Assembly (NCBI GenBank): GCA_025463515.1
Contig: JAODAQ010000042.1
Span: forward strand, 1 to 41,302
Origin: Rhodoglobus sp.
GTDB taxonomy: Bacteria > Actinomycetota > Actinomycetes > Actinomycetales > Microbacteriaceae
Direction of reading: 5' to 3'
DNA length: 41,302 nucleotides
The position numbers were made by a program, and so were the translations under genes. Shown here piece by piece: positions 31,692-37,895 of the stretch (position 1 is the first letter of the stretch; each line of letters begins with the position of its first letter). The notes beneath the pieces were generated by a model. That model saw nothing but the letters and a program-made list of their open reading frames with translations, was not told where the DNA came from and did not search any database.

Positions 31692-32333
31692 TCAGGCCGC
31701 CAGATGGAACGTGCTCGCGAACCGGTCGAGCAGGTCGACGCGGCCGTGGCGCACCTCGACCACGCCGGTCGCGATCGCGCGCTCCGGCGCGAGCTCGCCC
31801 GAGATGAGGCGATGGATGCCCGCGCCCGCCGTGAACGCGAAGTCCACCGGTCCTTCCCCGCGAGTGACCTCCAGCGCCGAGCCGTCGACGCGGATGAGCA
31901 GTTCGGCGGAGTCGACCCGCGCCGAGTACGCCGTGGCGGGCAGCTCCGCCGCGACGTTCGCGCGGAACGCCGTGCGGAGGTCCATCGTCATCGAGTCCGG
32001 GGTGATGATCTGCTCCTCGCGCTGCTCGTCCAGAGCCTTGAAACCCCAGGCACCGAGAGCGAGGACGGCCGGCTCGAGCTCCCGGCCGTAGGGAGTGAGC
32101 TCGTAGACGATGACGCGGGAGCGGGGCATCCGGTGGATCACGCCTGCTTCTTGGAGCTCTTTGAGCCGCGCCGCCAGGATGTTGCTCGGGATCCGGGGGA
32201 GGCCCCCGGCCAGCTCACCGTAGCGGCGCGGCCCGACGAGCAGGTCGCGGACGATCAGGAGGGCCCAGCGCTCGCCCACGAGCTCGAGGGCTCGCGTGAT
32301 CCCGCCGAACTGTCCGTAATCGCGCGCGGCCAT
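31692..32333 (-). CDS. HxlR-family transcriptional regulator
   Basis: A 213-residue protein. The N-terminal HxlR winged helix (residues 1-100) has GITRALELVGERWALLIVRD, YGELAGGLPRIPSNILAARL and RSRVIVYELTPYGREL. The C-terminal 100 residues form an extra SCP2-like or ligand-type domain (ELLIRVDGSALEVTRGEGPVD). The ATG at 32333 gives the right family start; the long upstream frame overlaps the VOC gene. It follows the VOC gene by 5 nt, so the two are cotranscribed. Confidence 0.9.
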   Translation of the reverse strand: MAARDYGQFGGITRALELVGERWALLIVRDLLVGPRRYGELAGGLPRIPSNILAARLKELQEAGVIHRMPRSRVIVYELTPYGRELEPAVLALGAWGFKALDEQREEQIITPDSMTMDLRTAFRANVAAELPATAYSARVDSAELLIRVDGSALEVTRGEGPVDFAFTAGAGIHRLISGELAPERAIATGVVEVRHGRVDLLDRFASTFHLAA

Positions 32334-32338
32334 CGGCC

Positions 32339-32773
32339 CTAGCCCTGCTGGTCGGCGAACGCCTCGGGGCCCTGCGCGGCGGCGGTCGGGTCCATCCAGC
32401 CGAACTCGATGAGGTTGCCGTCGGGGTCGCTGAGCTGGCGCTGGTACATGAAGCCGTAGTCGGAGGCGGGGCGGGCCTCCGAACCGCCGGCGGCGAGTCC
32501 GTCGGTGACGGCCTTGTCGACGGCCTCGCGGCTCTCGACGAAGATCGCGGTCGCGACCGACGGGTTGACCGCAGGGTCGCCGATCGGCAGCGCGCTGAAG
32601 GTCTGGAAGTACTCGCGGGTGAGGATCATGAAGTAGCTGTGGTCCTCTTCGACGACGACGCACGCGGCGTTGTGGTCGGTGAACAGCGGGTTGATGCTGA
32701 AGCCGAGCGCCTCGTAGAACGACTTCGCGCGATCGAGGTCGGTCACCGGCAGGTTGACGAACATCTGGGGCAT
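32339..32773 (-). CDS. VOC-family (glyoxalase-like) protein
   Basis: A 144-residue vicinal-oxygen-chelate fold protein: PQMFVNLPVTDLDRAKSFYEALGF, CVVVEEDHSYFMILTREYF, and the C-terminal YQRQLSDPDGNLIEFGWMD, the usual metal-ligand segment. It could be a small-molecule binding resistance protein or a dioxygenase-like enzyme; the substrate is unknown. It heads a minus-strand cluster with HxlR and the two RibD_C reductases. Confidence 0.88.
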   Translation of the reverse strand: MPQMFVNLPVTDLDRAKSFYEALGFSINPLFTDHNAACVVVEEDHSYFMILTREYFQTFSALPIGDPAVNPSVATAIFVESREAVDKAVTDGLAAGGSEARPASDYGFMYQRQLSDPDGNLIEFGWMDPTAAAQGPEAFADQQG

Positions 32774-32806
32774 TGTGGTCTCGCTTTCGTGGGTCCCTTA
32801 GTGGAT

Positions 32807-32840
32807 GACGTCTACACTTGCAAAAAACAAGTACGACGTC
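32807..32840. promoter_or_regulatory. Dyad upstream of VOC-HxlR, possible HxlR operator
   Basis: ACTTG (32816-32820) and CAAGT (32828-32832) around a CAAAAAA centre, extended by GACGTC on both sides (32807-32812 and 32835-32840) with a one-base offset. The ACTT...AAGT form resembles known HxlR/YodB-type operators. It lies 34-67 bp upstream of the VOC ATG. Confidence 0.45.
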
Positions 32841-33124
32841 AAGGGGGTGCGCAATTCGAGCGAAACTGGCTCTTCAACCCGGCGCGAGTCGACTCAAAGA
32901 ACAAGAGGCCGGGCGGTTCCATGGAACTCCCCCGGCCCTCGTACGCCCTCCAGGTGTGGACGGTGGGCCTTTCGCCCAACGCGCCATCATGCGCACCGTG
33001 CCACTTCATCCTGACCTGTGTGGGTGCGATGACAACGCTAGGCATCGACGTGGGTAGCGGAAATCCGGTCAACGCGCCGATGTCGCCGATTTGCGCGAAC
33101 CATTTCGCACCAGGCATCCAGTGG
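32841..33124. other. Gene-poor gap between the VOC operator and the AraC stop
   Basis: No ORF with family-like sequence is found on either strand. Its only clear structure is the terminator-like hairpin at 32905-32940. The rest shows nothing I can support. Confidence 0.5.
32905..32940 (-). terminator. Likely intrinsic terminator for the AraC transcript
   Basis: A long imperfect hairpin: GAGGCCGGG on one side pairs with CCCCGGCCCTC, with the perfect palindrome GTTCCATGGAAC at its tip. On the minus strand it is followed by TTGTTCTTT. It lies 185 bp after the AraC stop. Confidence 0.5.
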
Positions 33125-34126
33125 CTAGTGCGCTGACTTCGCCGTGCGCCTGATAGTCTCCGACGGCTTCTCAGAGAACCGCCGTTGGTAATTGGCGGCG
33201 AAGCGACCGAGGTGGGTGACTCCCCACCTAGCCGCGACCTCACTCACCGCCACCGAGCCCGGCTCGGCGTGGCAGAGCTCGCTGTGTATCTGCTCGAGGC
33301 GCAATTCTCGCAAGTAGCTCAAGGGAGTGGTGTCCATCGATCTACGGAAACCCTCTTGGAGGCTGCGCACACTGACCGCGACTTCGTTTGCCAGCTCCGT
33401 GACGGTCCACGCGTGCTCCACGTTGGCCCGGAGCAGTTCGACGGCGCGGGCCACGGGCCGCGGACCTGCCGCAGCGACGTGGGTGGAGAGCGCATCGCAG
33501 TAATTGTGCGGCTGTGTGAGCAGGAGGGAGGCCATGAGCACCTGCTCCAAGCGCTGCGACGCGAGTGGGTGCTGAAGCAGGCCGGACGTGTCGTTGGAGA
33601 CCCGGTCGATGAAGCGGAGTGTCTCGAGCACGGTACGTCCCGGGCCCTCAACCAGCCCCAGCTCGGCGGCGAACTCGAGTGGTTTCGTGACGCTGCGGCC
33701 GAGGAGGCCCTCCAACTCAAGGTTGAGTTCCGCGCGAGGGATCATGATGGCCAATTGGGAGAACTCCGCGTCGCAGTCCAGCTCGGCGGTGTAGCCCGGC
33801 ATGAAGATGCTGGCGGTCTGGGGCGTCCCGTACATGGGGCCGCGCGAACCGGCACGCATTACCGCCCTGCCGGTGACAGGTATGTCGATGTGATAGTCGG
33901 TTGCTTCGGCAGTGAGGATCCGAATGGCGCCGCCGAATCGAAGGTAGCCCGCCGTGATCCGTCCCACTTTGACGACGTTGATGCGCAAGTCGACCGCAGT
34001 CGATGTCGACGCGGAGGGGAAGCAGAGAGGCAGGTACGCGCCGCTGAGGACGTGGCGCGCGTGGTCGATGTCGGCCGCTGATGCGAGCGGATAGCTCTGG
34101 AAGAGCTCTCTGGCGGCTGGTGGCAC
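33125..34126 (-). CDS. AraC-family transcriptional regulator
   Basis: A 333-residue protein. The N-terminal AraC-binding-like (cupin-type) domain (residues about 20-190) includes YLRFGGAIRILTAEATDYHI and ASIFMPGYTAELDCD. The C-terminal double HTH (residues about 225-330) includes WTVTELANEVAVSVRSLQEG and VAARWGVTHLGRFAANYQRR. The GTG at 34126 is chosen because TATACT ends 6 nt before it; the longer ATG frame would translate that -10. It is divergent from the SGNH-like gene and may regulate it. The region appears somewhat less GC-rich than its neighbours. Confidence 0.88.
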   Translation of the reverse strand: MPPAARELFQSYPLASAADIDHARHVLSGAYLPLCFPSASTSTAVDLRINVVKVGRITAGYLRFGGAIRILTAEATDYHIDIPVTGRAVMRAGSRGPMYGTPQTASIFMPGYTAELDCDAEFSQLAIMIPRAELNLELEGLLGRSVTKPLEFAAELGLVEGPGRTVLETLRFIDRVSNDTSGLLQHPLASQRLEQVLMASLLLTQPHNYCDALSTHVAAAGPRPVARAVELLRANVEHAWTVTELANEVAVSVRSLQEGFRRSMDTTPLSYLRELRLEQIHSELCHAEPGSVAVSEVAARWGVTHLGRFAANYQRRFSEKPSETIRRTAKSAH

Positions 34127-34132
34127 CTTGGG

Positions 34133-34138
34133 AGTATA
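34133..34138 (-). promoter_or_regulatory. -10 element of the AraC gene
   Basis: TATACT, the closest match to TATAAT in the window, 6 nt before the GTG start. It overlaps codons of the longer annotated-type frame, which argues against that longer start. Confidence 0.55.
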
Positions 34139-34247
34139 GGCATGTGCCCACGCACCTGCGGGCGCTCGTGTCCTCATCCGCGCAAGGTGGACGTTCCTCC
34201 GCGGTATGCGGATTTCGCGATCCGCAGCCGAGATCTACCGTGGGGGA

Positions 34248-34286
34248 ATGCGCTGCCGAACGGCCGGCGCCGCCCGGGGGGGGTGA
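34248..34286 (+). CDS. Possible leaderless 12-codon mini-ORF ahead of the SGNH-like gene
   Basis: The ATG is exactly 6 nt after TACCGT (34236-34241). The ORF encodes MRCRTAGAARGG and stops at TGA, overlapping the GTG at 34283 by 4 nt (GTGA). A run of eight G (34276-34283) ends it; loss or gain of bases in that run would fuse it to the downstream frame. It may be a coupling uORF, a real frameshift, or chance. Confidence 0.35.
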   Translation: MRCRTAGAARGG

Positions 34287-35002
34287 TAGAAGTGATGGCC
34301 CGTTGGGTGTTGGCCCCCTTGCTGCGGGCGTGGGTCGCCTCGAAGAAGAGCGAGGTTGATCGGCTGCCGCGACCTCGTGATGCCACGGAATGGCGCTCCC
34401 CGGGGCCGGACACCAATCGGGTTCTCATCTTCGGAGGAGGACCCGCCGTCGGCTGGGGCGTCCTGAGCCACGCGCTCGCGCTTCCCGGTTCTCTGGGTCG
34501 CGCGCTGTCATGCCGAACCAATCGGGGCACCGACATCTTCGCCTTCCCCGTGCCCCGGCTCAAGATGCGGTCTGCGCTCGCGGAGCTCGGCAAGATTGAG
34601 TTGGAAGATTATGACGCCGTCGTCATCACGCTGGGCGTTAACGACGCCGGGGCTTTGACCTCGTTGACGTCGTGGGAGCGGGGACTTCTCAACCTGCTGC
34701 GGATGATGGTTCAGCGGTGTTCGCCGGACGCACGTATTTTCGTGGCGGGCGTGCATCCGATCCGTTCGATCCCGGTGTACGACAGCCTGCTGGGGTCCGT
34801 CGCAGACACCCACGCCCGCAGGATGAATGCCATCTCTGCGCGCATCTGTGAGCACGTGCCCAGCGCAAGTTTCGTTACCTTGACCGCCCCCGAGCCCAGC
34901 GGCGCCCTCCGCTTTCGCGACGCGAAGTCCTACCAGCACTGGGCAGCCGAGTTGGCCGAGGCCATGGCGCCCCAACTCGATGCCAGCGCCCGGCGGGGCT
35001 GA
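34283..35002 (+). CDS. SGNH-hydrolase-like protein lacking the usual Ser and His
   Basis: A 239-residue protein with the SGNH/GDSL fold pattern: RVLIFGGGPAVGWGVLSHAL at block I, VVITLGVNDAG at block III (Asn/Asp kept), and RFRDAKSYQHWAAELAEAM at block V. The block-I Ser (GDS) is replaced in GGGPAVGWG, and block V has DAKS in place of DxxH, so it may be a non-catalytic binding protein or use other residues. I recall similar actinobacterial proteins with GxGPAxGWG, so this may be a subfamily trait. The start is uncertain: GTG 34283, or ATG 34295. Confidence 0.75.
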   Translation: MIEVMARWVLAPLLRAWVASKKSEVDRLPRPRDATEWRSPGPDTNRVLIFGGGPAVGWGVLSHALALPGSLGRALSCRTNRGTDIFAFPVPRLKMRSALAELGKIELEDYDAVVITLGVNDAGALTSLTSWERGLLNLLRMMVQRCSPDARIFVAGVHPIRSIPVYDSLLGSVADTHARRMNAISARICEHVPSASFVTLTAPEPSGALRFRDAKSYQHWAAELAEAMAPQLDASARRG

Positions 35003-35044
35003 CCCCCAAGCCCGTGCGCATGAGAACGAGAGCGGGGTTAAACG

Positions 35045-35078
35045 GAACAAGACGCCACACGGATGTGACGTCTTGTTC
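35045..35078. terminator. Bidirectional terminator, SGNH-like gene / tRNA-Arg
   Basis: GAACAAGACG-C-CACA (35045-35059) pairs with TGTG-A-CGTCTTGTTC (35064-35078), 14 of 15 matched, loop CGGA. It lies between the plus-strand SGNH-like stop and the minus-strand tRNA 3' end. T-tracts are weak on both sides (CTTGTTCTT / CCGTTT). Confidence 0.65.
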
Positions 35079-35083
35079 TTGAG

Positions 35084-35156
35084 TGCGCCCGGAGGGATTT
35101 GAACCCCCGGCCTATTGATCCGTAGTCAATTGCTCTATCCGCTGAGCTACGGGCGC
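35084..35156 (-). tRNA. tRNA-Arg (anticodon ACG)
   Basis: A 73-nt cloverleaf: acceptor GCGCCCG pairs with CGGGCGC plus discriminator A; D-arm AGCTCAGCGGATAGAGC; anticodon arm TTGA-CTACGGA-TCAA with anticodon ACG; T-arm with GGTTCAAATCC. CCA is not encoded. A34 would be deaminated to inosine by TadA (11726-12178), allowing reading of CGU, CGC and CGA. Confidence 0.96.
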
Positions 35157-35183
35157 AGACCATCGGCCGAAGCCAACCTGAAA

Positions 35184-35189
35184 ACTATA
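35184..35189 (-). promoter_or_regulatory. -10 element of tRNA-Arg
   Basis: TATAGT on the minus strand, 28 bp upstream of the tRNA 5' end, leaving a short 5' leader for RNase P to remove. No good -35 match is seen. Confidence 0.45.
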
Positions 35190-35223
35190 CCAGCGAGTCG
35201 GGGGCCCCTTGTACCCTGTGGGC

Positions 35224-35613
35224 ATGGCGACCTGGGATGACGTCAACCGACTTGCGCTCGAGCTGCCCGATGTCGTGGCGGGCACCGACAGCCAAGGCCT
35301 CAAGTGGGAGGTGCACAAGGTGCACTTCGCCTACGAGCGCCCGATGCGCAAGCGCGACCGGGAGGAGCTGGGCGACGCAACACCCGAGGGCGACATCCTC
35401 GGCGTCCGCGTCGCCAGCCTCGACGACAAGCTCGGCCTCATCGGCAGCAACCCAGACGTGTTCTTCACCATCCCGCACTACGCCAACTACCCCGCCGTGC
35501 TCGTGCTGCTAGAGAAGATCAGCCTCGAGCAACTGCGCGAAGTGCTCACGGATGCCTGGCTCTGCCGTGCCCCGAAGCGCCTTGCCGCGCGCTACCTCGA
35601 AGAGCATCCGTGA
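35224..35613 (+). CDS. MmcQ/YjbR-family protein (second copy)
   Basis: A 129-residue YjbR-fold protein: ATWDDVNRLALELPDVVAGT at the start, LKWEVHKVHFAYERPM in the middle and FFTIPHYANYPAVLVLLEKI near the end, typical of the larger YjbR group. Function unknown. The ATG at 35224 is 6 nt after TACCCT, so it is probably leaderless. Its stop overlaps the GTG of the GH16-like gene by 4 nt. The first family member is at 15125-15469, in a different operon. Confidence 0.87.
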   Translation: MATWDDVNRLALELPDVVAGTDSQGLKWEVHKVHFAYERPMRKRDREELGDATPEGDILGVRVASLDDKLGLIGSNPDVFFTIPHYANYPAVLVLLEKISLEQLREVLTDAWLCRAPKRLAARYLEEHP

Positions 35614-36383
35614 CCGCACTCGACCGCTCCGGGTACACGCTCGACTTCGAGGACCGCTTCCGCGAGCTCGACGCATCCCGCTGGCTGCCGTTCTACCTGC
35701 CGCAATGGGCCAGTCGCGAAGGCACCCGCGCGCGGTTCGAGGTCGGGCCCGGGCTCACGCTGCTCATCGAGGAGGACCAGCAGCCCTGGGCCCCGCGGTA
35801 CGACGGGCCGCTGCGCGTCACCAACCTGCAGAGCGGCGTACGGTCGGGGCCGGTCGGCAGTCATGACGGGCAGTTGAGGTTCCGGCCCGAGGTCGTCGTG
35901 AGCGAAGAGCAGCCGGCGCAGGCGCTCTACACACCGACGTACGGCCTGGTCGAGGTGCGCTCGCGGGCGATCGCGCAGCCGAACTGCATGGTCGCCCTCT
36001 GGATGATCGGCTTCGAGGAGCTGCCGCACGAGTCGGGCGAGATCTGCCTCATGGAGGTCTTCGGCACCGAGGTCGAGCACGACCGCGCGAGTGTCGGCAT
36101 GGGCATCCACCCCTGGCACGACACCACCCTCACCGACGACTTCGAGAAGGTCGAGCTGATCGGCGACGCCACGGAACCGCACACCTACTCCGTCGAGTGG
36201 ATGCCGGGCGGCACCCGCTTCTACATCGACGACCGGCTCGTGAAAACGTCGTCCCAGGCTCCGGCCTACCCCATGCAGCTCATGCTCGACGTCTACGAGT
36301 TCGAGCCAGGCGGGGAGTACCCGAAGCGCTTCGAGGTCGAGTTCGTCAGGGGCTGGACTCGGGTTACGGAATCACGAAGCTGA
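35610..36383 (+). CDS. GH16-like (laminarinase/glucanase fold) protein, altered catalytic motif
   Basis: A 257-residue beta-jelly-roll protein without a signal peptide. The N-terminal LDFEDRFRELDASRWLPFY and the C-terminal GTRFYIDDRLVKTSSQAP are typical. The catalytic loop reads EICLME (residues 144-149), where the GH16 consensus is ExDxxE; both Glu are present but the Asp is Cys. Activity is therefore uncertain. The GTG start overlaps the YjbR stop. Its 3' end overlaps the convergent lipoprotein gene by 20 bp. Confidence 0.8.
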   Translation: MTALDRSGYTLDFEDRFRELDASRWLPFYLPQWASREGTRARFEVGPGLTLLIEEDQQPWAPRYDGPLRVTNLQSGVRSGPVGSHDGQLRFRPEVVVSEEQPAQALYTPTYGLVEVRSRAIAQPNCMVALWMIGFEELPHESGEICLMEVFGTEVEHDRASVGMGIHPWHDTTLTDDFEKVELIGDATEPHTYSVEWMPGGTRFYIDDRLVKTSSQAPAYPMQLMLDVYEFEPGGEYPKRFEVEFVRGWTRVTESRS

Positions 36384-36741
36384 ACGGCTCGCTCTCAGCA
36401 GTCGCCGTTGGCGAACTGTAGCGAAGCACCGCCGTGTAGTCGCCGGGCCACAGCGTCCGGATGCGCTCGTCCACGGCCGGGCACGCGGTGCGGTCGCCAT
36501 CCGCCTTCCCCGTCGAGCTGAGGCGCGAGGCGCCACCGCCCTCCGACCAGAACGTGAAGCTGCACGTGCCGCCGTCCTCCGCGACCCCCGACACGAAGCC
36601 GTCGGCGGTGAGGTAGCCCGCGTCGTCGACCTGAGCCGAGGCGACGGTGGCCGTCACCGGTCCGCTGGGGGTGGGCGCGCAGGCAGCGAGAGCGAGGAGC
36701 GTGGCCGCTGCCACGATCGTCGGCCGGATGCCCCAACTCAT
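36364..36741 (-). CDS. Small secreted lipoprotein
   Basis: A 125-residue protein with a type II signal peptide: MSWGIRPTIVAAATLLALAAC with a lipobox LAAC (lipidated Cys near residue 21). The mature part carries SFTFWSEGGGASRLSS and DYTAVLRYSSPTATAESE, a beta-sandwich-like pattern. The function is unknown. It overlaps the GH16-like gene tail to tail by 20 bp. Confidence 0.78.
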   Translation of the reverse strand: MSWGIRPTIVAAATLLALAACAPTPSGPVTATVASAQVDDAGYLTADGFVSGVAEDGGTCSFTFWSEGGGASRLSSTGKADGDRTACPAVDERIRTLWPGDYTAVLRYSSPTATAESEPFSFVIP

Positions 36742-36782
36742 GCGGTCCAGTGTGCCGCAGCCGCGGCATCCGGCCAAGAGCC

Positions 36783-37802
36783 CTAACGCCCTTGCACGTC
36801 GACCAGCACCTTCAGGAGCCGGCCCGCCTCGAGCTCGTCGATGGCGGCGAGGATGCCGGAGAGGGGGTCGATCTGGGTAACGAGCTGCTCGGTGGGGATC
36901 GCACCGCGCGCGAGCAGTTCGAGGGCGGCGTAGAAGTCGGTGCGCTGGTAGACGCGGGCGCCGAGGATGCGCAGCTCGCGGCGGAAGACGCGCTCGAGGT
37001 TCACCTCGTGCGGCGCACCGTGGGTGGTGACGAACACGATCGTGCCGCGGACCTTGGCGAGGTCTGCCGCGGCCAGAACGGCGTCGGCGGAGCCGTAGAC
37101 CTCGAAGACGATGTCGGCACCGGCGCCGGCGGTCCACTGGTCGACCCACGCTGTGAGGTCGGTCGCAGCGGGATCGAGCGTGACGAAGCCGAGCTCGCCG
37201 ACTCGCGCTCGGCGCGGAGGGTCGGGCTCCACGACTACGGCATCGGCGCCGAACTCGCGCACGACGGTCGCGATCAGCGCGCCGACGGGCCCCGCGCCGA
37301 GGATGACGACCTTGTTGCCTGCCTTCAGCTCGCTCCGGCGCACGTCGTGCACCGCGGCCGCGACCGGCTCGACGAGAGCGGCAGTGGTCAGCGGAGTGCC
37401 GGCGGGGATCGCCACGAGGAGCTTCGCGCTGACCGTCCAGAGCGACTGGAGCGCTCCGGGCGAGTCGACGCCGACGAGGTCGAGGTTCTGGCAGATGTGG
37501 GTGTTGCCGGCGAGGCAGGCAGGGCAGGTGCCGTCCCACGTGAGCGGCATGACGGTGACGGCGTCGCCGACTGACCACTCCTCGACCCCGGCGCCCACCG
37601 CCTCGATCGTGCCGCTCATCTCGTGGCCGAGGACGAGCGGCAGGTGCACCTGGGCATCCATCTCCCCCATCAGGATCTTGGCGTCGTTGCAGCACAGGCC
37701 GACGTAGGCGACGCGGATCTGCACTTCACCAGGGCCGGGCGGTATCGGCTCAGCCTCACGGATCTCGATTGCGGAAGCGCCGACATACGCAGCAGTGAGC
37801 AT
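36783..37802 (-). CDS. Zinc-dependent alcohol dehydrogenase (MDR family)
   Basis: A 339-residue MDR enzyme. GLCCNDAKIL holds the catalytic Zn Cys near residue 38; LVLGHEMSGTIEAVGAG has the next His and Glu. The structural Zn lobe reads DGTCPACLAGNTHIC, three Cys with the usual first Cys replaced by Asp. The NAD(P)-binding loop is VVILGAGPVGALIATVV. It resembles sorbitol/threonine-dehydrogenase-like proteins; the substrate is open. The ATG at 37802 has GGGAG 7 nt upstream, preferred over the long frame. A -10 TATAGG lies on the minus strand at 37839-37844. Confidence 0.88.
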   Translation of the reverse strand: MLTAAYVGASAIEIREAEPIPPGPGEVQIRVAYVGLCCNDAKILMGEMDAQVHLPLVLGHEMSGTIEAVGAGVEEWSVGDAVTVMPLTWDGTCPACLAGNTHICQNLDLVGVDSPGALQSLWTVSAKLLVAIPAGTPLTTAALVEPVAAAVHDVRRSELKAGNKVVILGAGPVGALIATVVREFGADAVVVEPDPPRRARVGELGFVTLDPAATDLTAWVDQWTAGAGADIVFEVYGSADAVLAAADLAKVRGTIVFVTTHGAPHEVNLERVFRRELRILGARVYQRTDFYAALELLARGAIPTEQLVTQIDPLSGILAAIDELEAGRLLKVLVDVQGR

Positions 37803-37838
37803 TTTGTACTCCCATGGTGAGGTGATGGTTGACGGTAC

Positions 37839-37888
37839 CCTATAGGAAATAGTTGTATTCGCCATTTTGTGTATCGATACATTATGGT
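37839..37888. promoter_or_regulatory. ADH / Gly-rich protein divergent promoters and palindrome
   Basis: CCTATAGG (37839-37846) is a symmetrical -10-like site on both strands. TGTATCGATACA (37870-37881) is a perfect 12-bp palindrome just before TATGGT (37883-37888), which is 7 nt before the Gly-rich gene ATG. The palindrome is of the GntR/HutC type by appearance only. Confidence 0.45.
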
Positions 37889-37895
37889 GTGATCC

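Noticed and set aside
32839-33243. A 134-aa minus-strand frame between VOC and AraC
   Set aside because: It overlaps the AraC HTH region in another frame, lacks family features and includes the hairpin at 32905-32940.
35084-35156. Integration site of a genomic island at tRNA-Arg
   Set aside because: No integrase and no second copy of the tRNA 3' end in the window.
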